Shown: positions 1 to 11,571 of the stretch, one piece after another
How the letters are laid out: each line of letters opens with the position of its first letter
How positions within the stretch are numbered: the first letter of the stretch is position 1
The notes under the pieces: model-generated
What the model was told of the DNA's origin: nothing
The model's database searches: none
What the model saw: only the letters and a program-made list of their open reading frames with translations
Position numbers and translations under genes: made by a program
From: Polytrichum commune
Lineage: Eukaryota; Streptophyta; Polytrichopsida; Polytrichales; Polytrichaceae
Length of the DNA stretch: 64,000 nucleotides
Assembly (NCBI GenBank): GCA_950295325.1
Contig: OX485803.1
Coordinates: 70,943,554-71,007,553, forward strand
Reading direction: 5' to 3'

Positions 1-74
1 TTTTTATAGCAATTGAGCATCATCACAAAGAAAGAGAGAGAAACTCCGAGCCACAAATTAAAGCACAAATGGAA

Positions 75-171
75 AAGTGGTAGCTAAACAATGTGCTTGC
101 GACATGTCTATGACGGGATAAAACTTTGCATGTTAGTTTGACGAGCATGTTGTTTGGTTTGGCTACCACTT
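75..171. repeat. Short hairpin element with GTGGTAGC ends
   Basis: A 97-bp near-palindrome. The left end reads AAGTGGTAGCTAAACAA and the right end is its approximate reverse complement (GTTTGGTTTGGCTACCACTT). The same end motif recurs at 13165-13180 and 14190-14215, beside the 76-bp satellite array. It is probably a very small non-autonomous transposon or a remnant of one. No target duplication could be fixed. Confidence 0.5.
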
Positions 172-1659
172 ATCTACAACAGTAGAGACGTCCATAACCG
201 ATCACTTAAGAGATTTTACGTCAAATGTAGAGAAGTATAAGGGGTGCAAACTTTTCTCCTGTAGGAAAACATAAATCAGGAGGACAACAATTCTTTTGGT
301 AATTTTATTCCTTTAATGGAAATTATTGTTATGGGCACCTCTACTCTAATAAAGTGGAAAGAATGTGGACCCACATTGCAATGACGTCACATGTCTATCC
401 TTCCTTAAGGAAATGTTGTTTCATGAGCATGCTTATGTTTGGGGCATTCCATCTTCACATAGTAGGTCCTACTAATTTCACACGAGCAATTTTTTTTAAT
501 CATGAGATCTTTTACAAGGTGCCATGATTTATTTATGGGTTGTTTGTGATGTTTGGAACTTTGGCATGCCCAAGACTAGAATGTTTAAAGTGAGATACAT
601 AAGGTAAGTGTTGTAGAACCAATGATATTGTAACAATTGGAACTAAATCGATCTCAAGTGAGTAGTTTATGGTGAGTGTTGCAAAACCTTATGTAACTTA
701 CAATTGTGAGCCCCTGGCCATCATGTCACATCATGTTAGGATATGATGTTCGTGACGTGGTACATTTTTTTATTGGAGTTTTTTGTTGTAAAAATAATTT
801 TAATTTTTTGGGTTGACTATTCTAGTCGACTGCTACTAGTAGTCAATTTCAAAAAAAAAATGTTTTAAAAAATCCATGAGATCTTGTCAGATGCAAGATC
901 TAACCGTCCAAAGTTGTTCTAGGAATTTTTGTTTTTTGTTTTGTTTTTTTTTCCCTAGAAGTTGACCTCTAATAGTAGTCAACCAACTAGTTGATTAGCT
1001 AGTCAGATGTTCATGGTTGACTGCTCGTACAAAAGAATTTAAAATAAAAATCCTAGACCATTAGATTCCATAGTCAACAAGATTTAATGGTCCATAGTTT
1101 TTTGGAATTTTTAATTTTTTTCTTGTGCAATCGATCGTGGTGTCGACTGGTATTTTGGCAATCAACTACCATATTGACTCCAAAGTAGCAGTCAACTAGA
1201 TTGTTGACAACATCAATTTATCCATAGGTAAATTGTTGGATTTAACCCCTGCCAGCGTAACAATTTTTGGTCCGGTGTGATGTCCCTATCACAAAACATG
1301 CCAAAATGTGACATGACATATGTGGACATGAAATCCTTGACGTTGTCGGGTAGAGAGGGTTCCGCCTTGGGAAAGCACTAGGCTTTTGGCTACAACTAGA
1401 CTTGTTTACCGGACCGTCGAATCTTCTAGTCTTCAAGAGTCTTGGTCTTCAGTTTCTTCAAGCCTTCAAACTCTTTCCCGGCGACCTATCTTGTTGCGGC
1501 TCTATATGGGTCAAGGGTAAGGGTAGGGTGATAAGATACCACAGGCCTCGGACGGGTAAAACGGGACGTCAGAACACGAGCTGACGTCCGAAAGATTGGC
1601 TCCTAAACTTTCAAACCCACGGTGACCAGCAATCGCGCCTCACCAATGGGAACGACAGA
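172..1659. other. Non-coding stretch with inverted GTTGACT motifs
   Basis: No gene was recognised. Between about 812 and 1210 the motif GTTGACT(A/G)CTA and its reverse complement recur in both orientations (near 813, 960, 985, 1015, 1150-1210), as if a decayed inverted-repeat element lies here. From about 1440 to 1655 the base composition is more GC-rich, without a supportable reading frame. Confidence 0.4.
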
Positions 1660-1755
1660 AAACAACCTTGCGGGTCATTAATCCCACTTCGTTGTCACAA
1701 ACATGAAACAACCTTGTGGGTCATCAATCCCACTTCGTTGTCACAAACATGAAAC
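1660..1755. repeat. 46-bp tandem duplication
   Basis: Two adjacent copies of a 46-bp unit start at 1660 and 1706. They differ at only two positions. The unit contains CCCACTTCGTTGTCACAAAC. This is a recent local duplication. Confidence 0.9.
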
Positions 1756-2260
1756 GGGGGTTTGTGATTTCCCACATAACCCGCAACAAATTTACGATGA
1801 AAAATACAAATGCAACTAACCTCCAAAATCAGCTTGGAATCACAAAAAAAAACACAACGAACAACGCTCTTGAGTCTTGTGAAGTTCTCAAATCTTCAAA
1901 TTTGTCCGTCTTCTATGGTCGGTCGAAGCCTCGGCTCTTCTTTTTTAAGAACCAACAAACCTCCCTCCACTCAAACTAGCACAGATTTCGATTGCTAACT
2001 TCAAAACAAACAACTGATATTTGAATCACAACTCCTCCGTATTTTATTTCAAATTCTTCTCAACACAACACACACCATGCTTCAAATCAAGTCCCTTCTT
2101 CTCTACAACCTCCTCAATACAATAACAACACCACAACTTTTGTCTTCACAATGCCTCTCTCCCCTCAATGCCCGAGACAAAGTTCCATCTTATCCCTATC
2201 ACATGGCTTCTAATCACCTATTGGTCCAAAGTAACTCAAGATAACTAAAAGGCAAGAGTA

Positions 2261-2378
2261 AACTATGAGTAAACAAAAAGGTAATCTATTTCTATCCTTT
2301 AGTAAAGGTAACTAAGAGTAACTATGAGTAAACATAAAGGTAATCTATTTCTATTCTTAAGCATAGGTAACTAAGAGT
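2261..2378. repeat. 59-bp tandem duplication
   Basis: Two adjacent copies of a 59-bp unit begin with AACTATGAGTAAACA at 2261 and 2320. The copies have diverged by several substitutions. The flanking ~500 bases on either side (1756-2260 and 2379-2930) contain no recognised feature. Confidence 0.85.
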
Positions 2379-2936
2379 AACCTAAGGGTACAAAAATCAC
2401 AATGCAATTCTAAATACGTACACATCTATACAGTGTATGTATTTACATTACGACAATGTAGCGGGGCTCCTCAGATACCATACCTAGTACATAATGCATT
2501 GAAATGTCCACACTTCTTTTAGCAAGCTTGGCAAAGATACATTGTTTTCATTGAACCCATGCCATTGACTTCAAATCCTATAATAGCTCAAATCCCTAGT
2601 TCCACAACCAGGCTACAAAGGGGCACTCCATAGCTTGTGGACACTGTATTAACATAGCAGTTTTGACATTTATTATTTGTTAAGGAATTTATTTTCTATT
2701 TTCTTGTCAAAAAAACATGATAGTTCCATTTAGTCCATCCAGTAAAATATTTTCTTTGTTAAGAAAGAAAATGGGATCTTGAAATAAATTATAAATTCAA
2801 CAATGGTTTGCATACAACCATCATAGGATAATGATAGGCATATGTAGAATGTTGGAGTAGAAAACCCAAGAGGGTTCATTGAGGTTGTCCAAAAGCTCTA
2901 AGGCAAAACAACCCTTATTTAGTTACTTTTCTTATT

Positions 2937-3025
2937 GGGCACCTACATTTGAGTAGTTTGTGGATTGGTGTGGCTCCAAAAATGAATACTAAAAAGACAT
3001 GTGTTTAAAAGAGATTGGATTGTGA
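2937..3025 (+). repeat. Dispersed repeat R1, copy 1
   Basis: First of at least five dispersed ~80-bp copies. The shared order is an ACCTAYATTTGAG block, a TGTGGCTCCAA-like block, then AGACATGTGTTYAAA. Other copies are at about 4370-4450 (+), 18866-18950 (-), 39860-39945 (+) and 43215-43290 (-). The parent element could not be delimited; the segments may be ends of a larger transposon. Confidence 0.55.
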
Positions 3026-3129
3026 GCTCAAAATATGATAACCATTTTAGGTGAGCAATATATCATATCTGATCATTTAATGAGGATGAATACATTCACT
3101 TTGATAATGATTAAGATATTCAAATGAGC

Positions 3130-4160
3130 TCCAAAAATCATGAGGAGAGTGGTTATCTCGCACCTCTCCATGAGGAGTGCTCGCAACACCATGGGTACAA
3201 GGGACCCCAAAGTGACGCCTGGGACTACCGGTGCCATAGGTAAGAGGGCCCAAGTGGTCCTAGTGTGGGCGAGGGCTCCGGGCGTTGAGAACGCCTCCCA
3301 CCCATGGAGACTAGGAGTCACAAGGATAAGGCCATGGGCTATGAGTAGCTTATGATGTCCGTATTCTAGAATGCTCAAGAACACCCTAATCAGAGGTGCG
3401 AGCTAGAAGATATGGCTACTTGAGGGGGGTGTTGCCTAGGGGCATCGCCCAACACTCCAGGGGGAGTCGTGGTGGCACAACAATAACCTAGGAGTGGCAC
3501 CCAAGACTGTTGAGGTTAGAACATCTATAACTTACGCAATACTTGCCCGAATGGGGCAAGTGAGGAGTCTATCGGCATCTACACAAATAGTATATGTCAA
3601 TGAAGTGGCCGCTTGTTAGATTCAGTGATCAAACAAGAAAGTCATGAAGGTCTAAAGCTGCTAAAGGATTGCACTGCAACGGCTAAGGGAAAATGTCTCT
3701 CTGGACCCATCTCTTAGGAGAGGGACAAAAGGTTATTTGACGGTGGGGTAGGGGCCGTGCCCAAAGTCCTAGAGGCTTATATGAGTGAGGCGGTGTGGCG
3801 GGCTGAACCCACCCGAGGCCAAACGGCACATCCTCCATAGGGGTTGGGCCAATGTGAGGGCATAGTTGCCTAATATGGTTTGGGTTGTTGTAGTGTTGCT
3901 CCGGCAACGCGATGATCAACTAAATATTAGACTTTCGTGGATGGAAGTCCACATCTAACCATTGGCTACCTACTAAGGGGAGAGTCCCGAATGCAAGTGT
4001 AGGAGGGTTGGTCACCCACCTATGAGCTTGAAGATCCAAGGTATTGAGAGCTAATCATTTGCATGGGTGAAATGGGAAGGGTTAGCACTCGTGACCCTTG
4101 CTAGAATTGAAAAACGGTCAAGATAATTAAGGGGAGCTAGCAAGGGTTGCAATAGTGGTT
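3130..4160. other. GC-richer non-coding block
   Basis: This stretch is clearly richer in G and C than its AT-rich surroundings and contains two opposed but unrecognised reading frames of 71-103 codons. A small inverted repeat (GACCCTTGCTAG against CTAGCAAGGGTT) lies at about 4096-4150. It could be part of an old retroelement, but no retroviral-type domain, primer-binding site or paired LTR was found. Confidence 0.3.
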
Positions 4161-4369
4161 GTGGCCTGGATTTGGATTTGCTAACCATCATGTATCAATC
4201 ACATGTTTCATATCTTAAGAGGAGTGAACTAGTTGGGAAAAGTAACCGTAAAGGACCCATCTACCTTATGCAAGACACACCACATTAACCTAGTTTCATG
4301 TGAGCATACTTGGGGTCCTATATATTTTTCAAACTAAAATAAGTGGGCCGAATTTGGTTACTCATCTGT

Positions 4370-4450
4370 TTCCGACACCTATATTTGAGTGGTGTATGGT
4401 TAGGTGTGAATCTACGAACAAACACAAAAATGACATGTATGTATTGAGAG
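4370..4450 (+). repeat. Dispersed repeat R1, copy 2
   Basis: Shares the ACCTATATTTGAGTGGTGTA block and the downstream GACATGT block with the other R1 copies. It is diverged and its borders are uncertain. Confidence 0.45.
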
Positions 4451-5136
4451 TGGATAACATGCTCAAATTTTCTCAACTATTCTAGGGTCAATATTCAATA
4501 TAATTGGTGTGGGGGGATCAAGAAGTGGGTGCAAATTTAGAAGTGTATGTTTAGGCATGATTACCAAACTTGGATCAGAGGGTCATGAATGTTGCGCCAC
4601 TTAGAGCAAGATGCTACAATGGGGACGTCAGTGCCAATAAGCAAATGCTAGCCAATTGTAGCTTGGGCCAACAATGCACTACAAGTTGGATACCATTCTA
4701 GAAGGCTATTATGTTCATAAACTTTGTGTGCTTTTGGAGGGTAGCTAAGGCATGAGTAATGAGTGATTAGTGGTAACTTGTGAGCGATGAGCAGTAACTT
4801 GTGAATGATGAGTTCAAATATGATAAAATCCCTCAAGTGAAGGGATCAAAATATGAATTTCACAATGTATTTTTTATTTAAATAAAAAATAATCTCATAA
4901 TGCAAAGTCAAAAATAAAGGTGCCTATTACCATGGGGTTATGCAAATTTTGTTAGACAATTTATTATAATTATCCAAAACATTGGTCTATGTAACCAAAG
5001 TAGACCATAAACATTCAATGTCATATAGTGACATTTTGAAACATAGTATGAACTCTACATCACTATCACTATGGGATCACTACTTGTGTTCAACAACATT
5101 GGCAAGCCCAAGAAGTCACATGACCTCATTGGTATA

Positions 5137-5758
5137 CAGTAATCTCTTGCTTAAGTACGCACCCGTTTAAGTACGCATCCCGGCTAAGTTCCCAAATTTT
5201 TTGAAAAAAATCAGGGTTCATATTTTATTGTTTGAATATGTCATGCAAAGTCATTTGCCGTGAATGCATGATTTTTTTACGCTTGACATTCAATGTCAGT
5301 TTGTTAACATTTTGCTGAAACATCTCAAACAATCGTCGCCGTTCATCATACATCTATCCATCTTCCGTTTGAACACCGGAGCAAAGCCATTGGTCTTCGA
5401 TGTTGAGTGCGTTCGAACCCACGTGCCTTTCAGCCCCGCCTTTCGTTGGGGGAAGTTACCTTACTCCTATGCGTACGAATATTGTTCTTGCGACGAAATG
5501 CGGATAGTACCCATGCTATGGTCCAGTGCGGTTGTGTAGAGCTTCAAAACCTTTGAAGTCGGTGGCACTTTCAGATTCAACAACTGTCTCAATAGGCTAG
5601 ATTTCGGTCAAGCAGGTTGCCTTAGGTTTCATCCATCTCCCATTACGATTCATTAAATAAGAAGATCTAGAAAACGATATGAGTAAAGTACGCACCTACC
5701 AAATAAGTGCACACCAACGACTCTGGTTCAAAGTGTGTACTTAAGCGGGAGATTATTG
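5137..5758. mobile_element. Non-autonomous pogo/Tigger-like (Tc1/mariner) transposon
   Basis: A 622-bp element flanked on both sides by the dinucleotide TA (5135-5136 and 5759-5760), the target duplication expected for Tc1/mariner elements. The left end starts CAGTAATCTCTTGCTTAAGT. The right end, reverse-complemented, starts CAATAATCTCCCGCTTAAGT, so about 22 of 27 terminal bases pair. Motifs of the type CTTAAGTACGCACC are repeated just inside the ends, as in Tigger elements. The interior has a 91-codon frame (5264-5539) with no resemblance to a DDE transposase, so the element would need a helper. The interior keeps many CpG dinucleotides, which may mean a fairly young insertion. Confidence 0.8.
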
Positions 5759-5760
5759 TA

Positions 5761-6281
5761 CGTTGGAGCGTGAACGGATTTGTTGTTGTTGTAATCCACC
5801 TTGCATAGAAAATGAACACATAATAAAGGTGTTTGATGTACACCCGCTTCCTTTTTCCAAAGACAAAGCTGACATTTTGGTGAAGGGAAGGTATGTGGTA
5901 TATTTTGAATTGTAGCCCGACAATAGTTATCTTTGTTAGATAGTCCTTTATTCTACCCTTTGGTAGAACCAATTTTGTATTTTATTTTATTTTATTTTAT
6001 TGGAATTGTTGAGCTACCTTAGGCCCCCTCCTGCCATTACTAACTAGCCCAAGGCCATTGACCTCCTTTTGCTTGGTGCAATCTATGCTCTACCCAATTA
6101 GTTTGCTCCTCAGTTCCTCCTCTTTGTCTTTCAATGCTTGTCGTCGTCCTTTTAATCATGGTGCTCTTCAACTTTGTCATCGTCTTCATCTTCTAATGAT
6201 TGTCTCCCTTGTTGTGCGGGCGTCCAAATCCTTGTTTTCATGTTGATTTCCTTCATCCCCACTCTAGGTCCTCATTTTTGT
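5761..6281. other. Non-coding stretch with TTTTA microsatellite
   Basis: No gene was recognised. A TTTTA microsatellite occupies about 5977-6001. Confidence 0.4.
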
Positions 6282-6660
6282 AACCGTGTTTGTGTTCATG
6301 CGTTGGTGTTGATCGTCGCCTTCATCTTGGTGTTAGTCTCCAAGTGTTGATCGTCTTCCTCTTCCTCATCGTGATGATCTTCCTGCTAATTGCCTTTGTG
6401 TTGATGCCTTCGTCATGATCATCTTCTTCGTGATCACCTTCATGTTGATTGCTTTCTTCCTTATCATCTTGTGTTGATGGTATAGGTGTTCATCTTCGTG
6501 ATCGTGTTCATGTACATGTGATGTTGTTGAGCGCCACCTTCACCTTGGTGTTCATCTACAAGTGTTGATCAACTTCCTCCTCTTGATTGCCTTTGTGTTG
6601 ATGCCTTCATCATGATCATCTTCAACATGATCGCCTTTGTGTTGGTACATCCAGCTCCTC
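6282..6660. repeat. Degenerate ~200-bp tandem duplication, TTC/ATG-rich
   Basis: Two diverged copies (about 6282-6490 and 6499-6660) share TTGCCTTTGTGTTGATGCCT followed by CATGATCATCTTC, at an offset of about 197 bp. The whole stretch 6240-6870 is a low-complexity mixture of CTTC, GTTGAT and CATGATC words. Reading frames here follow from this skew and are not taken as genes. Confidence 0.65.
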
Positions 6661-6699
6661 GTATGTTATTGATGATTACCTTTGACTCGGTGTTGATCT

Positions 6700-7309
6700 C
6701 CTTCATGCAATTTTTCATCATCTTCCTCCCTATGATCGTGATTGTGTTGGTGTTGATCACAAGTCCTAATTGCCTTCCTCCTCAATGCCCATGTCCTTGG
6801 AGATCTCGTTCATTGTTATCTAGGTCCTCATTCTCTCCTTTATCGTGTTCTTCTTTGTGGTCCATAGTCTAGGTCCTCGTCTTGCCTTTCATTTGGCCAT
6901 CCAATTCCTTATGGTTGCCCTCGCATTGCCATGGCGCCCTTATTCCAAGCCTTGCCTCCCCAATTCATAGGCTTAGCTATAGCCATTTGCTACAACGATT
7001 TCAATCCCGTCCAACAACAAATTTGATGTATCCTTCATGCATATTTGTACCTCGACTCCTTGCCATTGTACACACCACACTAAGGACTACATCAACACCA
7101 CTATCTTGGGGGATTTTGTGACAATGCCATGGCCACTACGAATCGTTATTTTGGATTGGAATCCACCTTGTATGTTTTTTTTCCTATCCTCATTTCTTTA
7201 TTACTGTTTTCTTTGCTTTGAGTTTTTTTATTGAGCATTTTTCTTTGAGTTTGTTTTCTTGGGTGTTGTGGGTTTTGCCTAGGGTGTATTCTTCCTCATT
7301 TCTAACAAT
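6700..7309. other. Non-coding, pyrimidine-rich
   Basis: Several reading frames of 65-86 codons lie here, but their translations are leucine/serine-rich products of a CT-skewed sequence and match no family I know. Confidence 0.3.
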
Positions 7310-7358
7310 CTTTTTTTCTTTTTTTCTTTTTTTCTTTTTTTCTTTTTTTCTTTTTTTG
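7310..7358. repeat. Octamer microsatellite (C followed by seven T)
   Basis: About six perfect units of an 8-bp word. Confidence 0.95.
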
Positions 7359-8540
7359 TAGGTTTGAGTGTTGCACTTAGCTTGGGGGCAAGCTTTTACA
7401 ATTCATATAGTTCAACCCTTCTCTTCTTGCCTTATGTGTTTTGACAGTTATTTTAGAAGATGGCCGTGTTCAAGGCCTCTTTGTTGTATTTTGAGGTGGA
7501 ATAATTCTTAATCTTAAAGGTAGTAGCCTGATATGGTCACTCTCTTGGTCTTGGTTTCTTTTGTCATTGCTTTATTGGAGTTAGTCATACTTGTTCCAAT
7601 GTTTCCTATGTTTCTAAGTCATTTTTTGGCACTTAAGTGCACATAACCTTGCTAATGTGATTTGTTGCTTTTAAAAATCCTTGTTGGTGTGGTTTTTGGT
7701 TAGCTAGACCCTTGTTGGTGTATTCCAAAAGTAGCTGGAATCTTTTTGGTTAGTTTATTGTTTGCTCCAACCCTTCCTTGTATGCTCTTTGTGTCTTTGT
7801 AAATTTTGAAGATCATAGTTTTTTCTTTTTTCTTTTCTCCCCCCCCCCCATTAGGTGTGTTTTGTTTAGTTTCACTTAACCATTTGGGCATAGTCGTAGC
7901 CATAGCATGACTCCACCTCTGGCCCCTCCAAAGGGTTCAAAATTTGTAGGTTCTTCTCTACACCACATCCGAACTTTGCTAGCACAAGCTAAGTGCCTCA
8001 TGTTGAAATTATTGTCCCTACCACAAATCTTGAGGTGGTGAGCAACTAACAACGCCCATTGGTAAGAATACCCCCCAAAAAAAACCTAAAATAAAAATTG
8101 TTAATTCCAACTTCTTTGGTTAACTATTTTTTTCCTTGGGCATAGCCTACTTACAAGGAAGAGGAACTAACCAAAGTGATTTCCAACATATGTTTTACGA
8201 TTTATATAAACTTAGTGGTCTTTGTTGCCAAGAGTGATAATTTGTGAAAACACCAAGGAAGACAATCGAAAGACTAGGTCATGGGGTAGCAATTGGGAGA
8301 GAAAAAAAATACATGAATCATACTCCAACCATAGCCATAATTAAATACTATTTGTTGCCATTTCCACTGATAGCATCGAACCAAATGTGTAAGTCCATGG
8401 TTAGAGATAGGAAGAAGAAATGGATACAAATTGCCACCCTTCTTCACTTGTTGAGTTGAGGTAGACCAATCATATACTATGAGCAAATGTATGTTTTCAT
8501 TGAAACCTTGAAACTAAAGAGCAATCCACACCATCAGAGG
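7359..8540. other. Non-coding stretch
   Basis: Nothing recognised beyond a nine-base C run near 7842 and small unsupported frames at 8244-8486. Confidence 0.35.
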
Positions 8541-8560
8541 AAGTGACAATTGGTGGGGAG

Positions 8561-9050
8561 ATGGCAGAGGCTATAGATTTTGTGGTATTGAGCAAAACCA
8601 AGGAGGCCATGCAAGGTGCAAAATTATTTAGCTTGTCTTGTGGCAAGATCACTTTGGTAGATTGCCAATGATGGAGATTCAGTGTTCATGGGTACATAAT
8701 AAGAGATTGGAAATGCATCCCATTGCTCCTTACCTTAATGAGGGTGGAACATTGGATAATCTTATTGATGTCATTGTGAGTGTTGTTCGCACTTATGGTG
8801 GTCTCTTTGACCAAAAGATTAAGGAGGGGTTGATCACATTTGGGGCAATGGAGTCTACCTTTCAAGGCAGGAAATCCAATGTTACAATGCAACTCATTCA
8901 CATGCATGCACCCTTCATGGTGCGTGTCCATCAAATGGCACATTGAACTAACCTTGCTACTTAAACTCTCTTTGACTTTGGGGTGGTGAGACATGTAGAG
9001 GATCTCCTAGCAATGTCATCTTCCTACTTCAGCTCTTCTCCTAAACACAA
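8561..9050 (+). pseudogene. Broken hAT-family transposase (middle region)
   Basis: A remnant of an hAT transposase related to plant 'zinc finger 862-like' or TTF-type proteins. Frame 2 from 8561 reads MAEAIDF followed by a stretch matching the 'sLScDe-T-vD' motif (here LSCGKITLVD). The similarity then shifts to the 8638-8946 frame, with GGTLDNLIDVIV, YGGLFDQKI, then FGAMESTFQGRKSNVTMQL and APFMVRVHQMAH. The last two correspond to the conserved FGaDG-s-FqG-r-gVT-qL and aPf--gvHc-aHr-NLa motifs of the family. The aspartate of the DG motif is lost, a frameshift splits the front, and stops occur inside the H-TNLA region. Not functional. The same region is better preserved at 56.95-58.19 kb. Confidence 0.7.
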
Positions 9051-9099
9051 TGTGATGTTGTTTATTTTTATTTTTATTCCAATGTAAGCATGCCTATAT

Positions 9100-9450
9100 A
9101 TGAACTATAAACTTCAATGAGAAAGTATAAACATGCTATAGGCGTGAGATATCAGGAAATAAGAACTGAAAGGACTGTAGCCTAATTGTAAGAGACATAT
9201 GAGTAAGTTAGGATGGACATGTGCCCATTAAAATGATATATAAGAAGGGGGCAGAGAGTTGAAGAGAAGAGAGACAAAAAATGAGAATTTGTAGTTTTCA
9301 AGCCCAAGGAGAGTTTTTTTTGTGTAACGAGACTAAGGCCTTCACATTCGATAAGATCAAGGATTGATCTTGCTGAGTGTTTGTACACCATAGTTGGGAG
9401 AACTAGAGGTTGCATATTTTTAGGTAAATTGCGGAGACCATTGTCTTAAT
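9100..9450 (+). promoter_or_regulatory. Possible TATA-box promoter, LTR-like context
   Basis: GATATATAAG at 9235-9244 is followed by a purine-rich GAGAGTTGAAGAGAAGAGAG leader, an arrangement common in copia-type LTRs. No matching second LTR, target duplication or gag-pol sequence was found, so this is only a suggestion of a solo LTR. Confidence 0.2.
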
Positions 9451-11190
9451 CCATAGGACAAATTGGAAGGCAAGTAATGATTTATTTCTTGTCACTAAGA
9501 CTATTGTCTACAAAGTGATGGGCATAAATCATAAGTTTGTAATCCTATGAGAAGATATTACTTGCTAAATGAGTTTTGTGCTCATATGCAATTGTATACA
9601 AGACATTGGAAGTTATTTAATTTACGGTATGAAGTAACTTCGATTTGGATAAGTAGAATTCATTAAAATTTTATGTTGAGACTATTGCCTCTCACTTTTG
9701 TGAACGATGCCTACAACTAAGCATTGACCATTGCCTTAGAAACCTTTGGAATGGAATCTCCTAGATAAAGACTCAATGTTTCCAAAATCTTTTCCTTGAA
9801 AAGAGCTCATAGTCAATAGTATGTGAGACGATATACTTAATTCAAAGTACGAGAGAGACAGTAATGAGGAACAAGATTGGCAAACTAAGGATAATTCTTA
9901 GAATAATTTGAGAAGTAATTATTGGTAGATAATTATAGGAATATTAATGGATGTACAAGTGATCCAATTGATTATTAAATTATCATTTGAAGATTATAGC
10001 AAATAAAATAAAATAACTTGATAATGATTATTTGTTAATAGTGCACATATTCAATTAGGAAAGGGTAGATTGTCTTGACTCTATAAAAGAGTGTGATTCC
10101 AAAATGTTATTTAAATTTATGAAGTTATTTTAAGTCTTTCATTGATGTTATAAGAAGAATGACTTAATCCAAAATTGTATTGCTGTAAAGGTTGGCCATA
10201 GTCTCAGTGTAATTGTTAACCAATTAAAAACAAACGCTATACGTCATTGTAGTAAATTGTAGGCTATGGAATGTTTGTTGCAAGGAAGTTGGGGGGGGGG
10301 GATGAAAATGAAAGGTCAATCACCTAAGTAAATCAAAAATTTACTTGGTAAAGACTATTGTCATTTGAAGAGTTGTTGGAAGAGCCCAAGAGACACTAAA
10401 GACCATAGATTGGTAAGCTCTCTTGATTACCAAAGTACTTATGGCTTGAAATGGTATAAAATTGGATTAGCAGAAGGTGCTTGACCATCACATGAAGTTT
10501 TTTTACTGGATAAAATAATTAAGGATGGATAAAGATCATAGCTTGATCACATGACGGGTACTCCTAGGACGAACACTATACTCACTTCTCAAGTTACACT
10601 AAAAGGATCAATTAATTCATGATTATTGCTTATACCAAAGTGCCCTTGGCTTTGGTAAGCAAGACTCAAATGGCATACTTATGCAAGATTGTTGCATATG
10701 CTTGTGCACCACACTTGGTCCTAATGAAATAAACTCACTGCCAAACTATTGCCCAGATAAATAATCTAAGTTGAGTGATTGTCACAATTGTATGTACTGT
10801 GACTGGATGATTTTACGATCTTCATGCCAAAAGGGTTCAATGATACACATAACACCTGGAATGACTTGTGTATTCTTGTAATTGACCTAATAAAACTAAT
10901 TTGTGACACCTAGATGCCATACAAATCACCTTTTAAATCTTTCTTGAGTGTTTCCCTAATTATTGTCTTATTGAAAAAACTAACTACATGCACGCTTAAG
11001 TTCCCAAAGTAATAAGATCCTTAGGAATGTCGAGACCCGTTGAATATCTATGTTTGAGCATGCGAATAATGTGTTTGTGGAGTACAAACCCTTGGTAACA
11101 AAGATGGTAGTGGACGCCCCAAAGGAGTCAACAACAAAGAAAAATCTTTTCATGCTCCGAGATTGACAAAATATACTATCTCTACCTTGT
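9451..11190. other. Non-coding stretch
   Basis: AT-rich with nothing recognised. An eleven-base G run lies near 10290. Confidence 0.35.
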
Positions 11191-11571
11191 TTGCCGTCCA
11201 TGGTACACTTTGTAAATTCCTTCATTAAGTTTGCACAAAGTCCAACATGCTACATCGTAGATTTCATCTCTACAATAAAGATTTTCCATAGTGATCCATA
11301 TCAATTGTACATTGATCCAACCTTTGTTTTCCATGGAGATGGATTCAAGAACTTTAGATCCTTGGCATCCATGATGATTGAGCAAGATTGGTTATTTTGT
11401 TACAATTGTGAGGAGGACTACTTGGTCATCAAGATTGCAGGTGTTTCCCACATGGTTGTGATAAGATTTGTACCCTTCCTAGGACAATGGGAGGAGGTGA
11501 ACATGATTAACCATGAGGGTCGCAAGCACGGTCAAGTACACAACTCCATTACTTTGGATAGGTTTAAGTGA
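11191..11571 (+). CDS. Hypothetical 126-codon reading frame
   Basis: One of the longer frames in the window that is not explained by a repeat. The product has a hydrophobic, histidine-bearing first half and a second half containing WLFCYNCEEDYLV, with two cysteines three residues apart. No family is recognised, and no promoter, intron signal or conserved partner can be seen. It could be a chance frame, a fragment of a decayed element or a species-specific gene. Confidence 0.2.
   Translation: MPSMVHFVNSFIKFAQSPTCYIVDFISTIKIFHSDPYQLYIDPTFVFHGDGFKNFRSLASMMIEQDWLFCYNCEEDYLVIKIAGVSHMVVIRFVPFLGQWEEVNMINHEGRKHGQVHNSITLDRFK

Noticed and set aside
812-1210. Cluster of TTGAC words as a W-box regulatory region
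   Set aside because: The words occur as inverted, extended GTTGACTRCTA motifs typical of a decayed inverted-repeat element, and there is no downstream gene.
5405-5420. GGTTCGAAC word on the minus strand as a tRNA or SINE B box
   Set aside because: It departs from the B-box consensus at the end, lies within the pogo-like element, and has no A box at a suitable distance.
6569-6872. Opposed 63- and 86-codon frames in the CTTC/ATG-rich stretch
   Set aside because: Their Met/Ile/Leu-rich products follow from the low-complexity duplication at 6282-6660.
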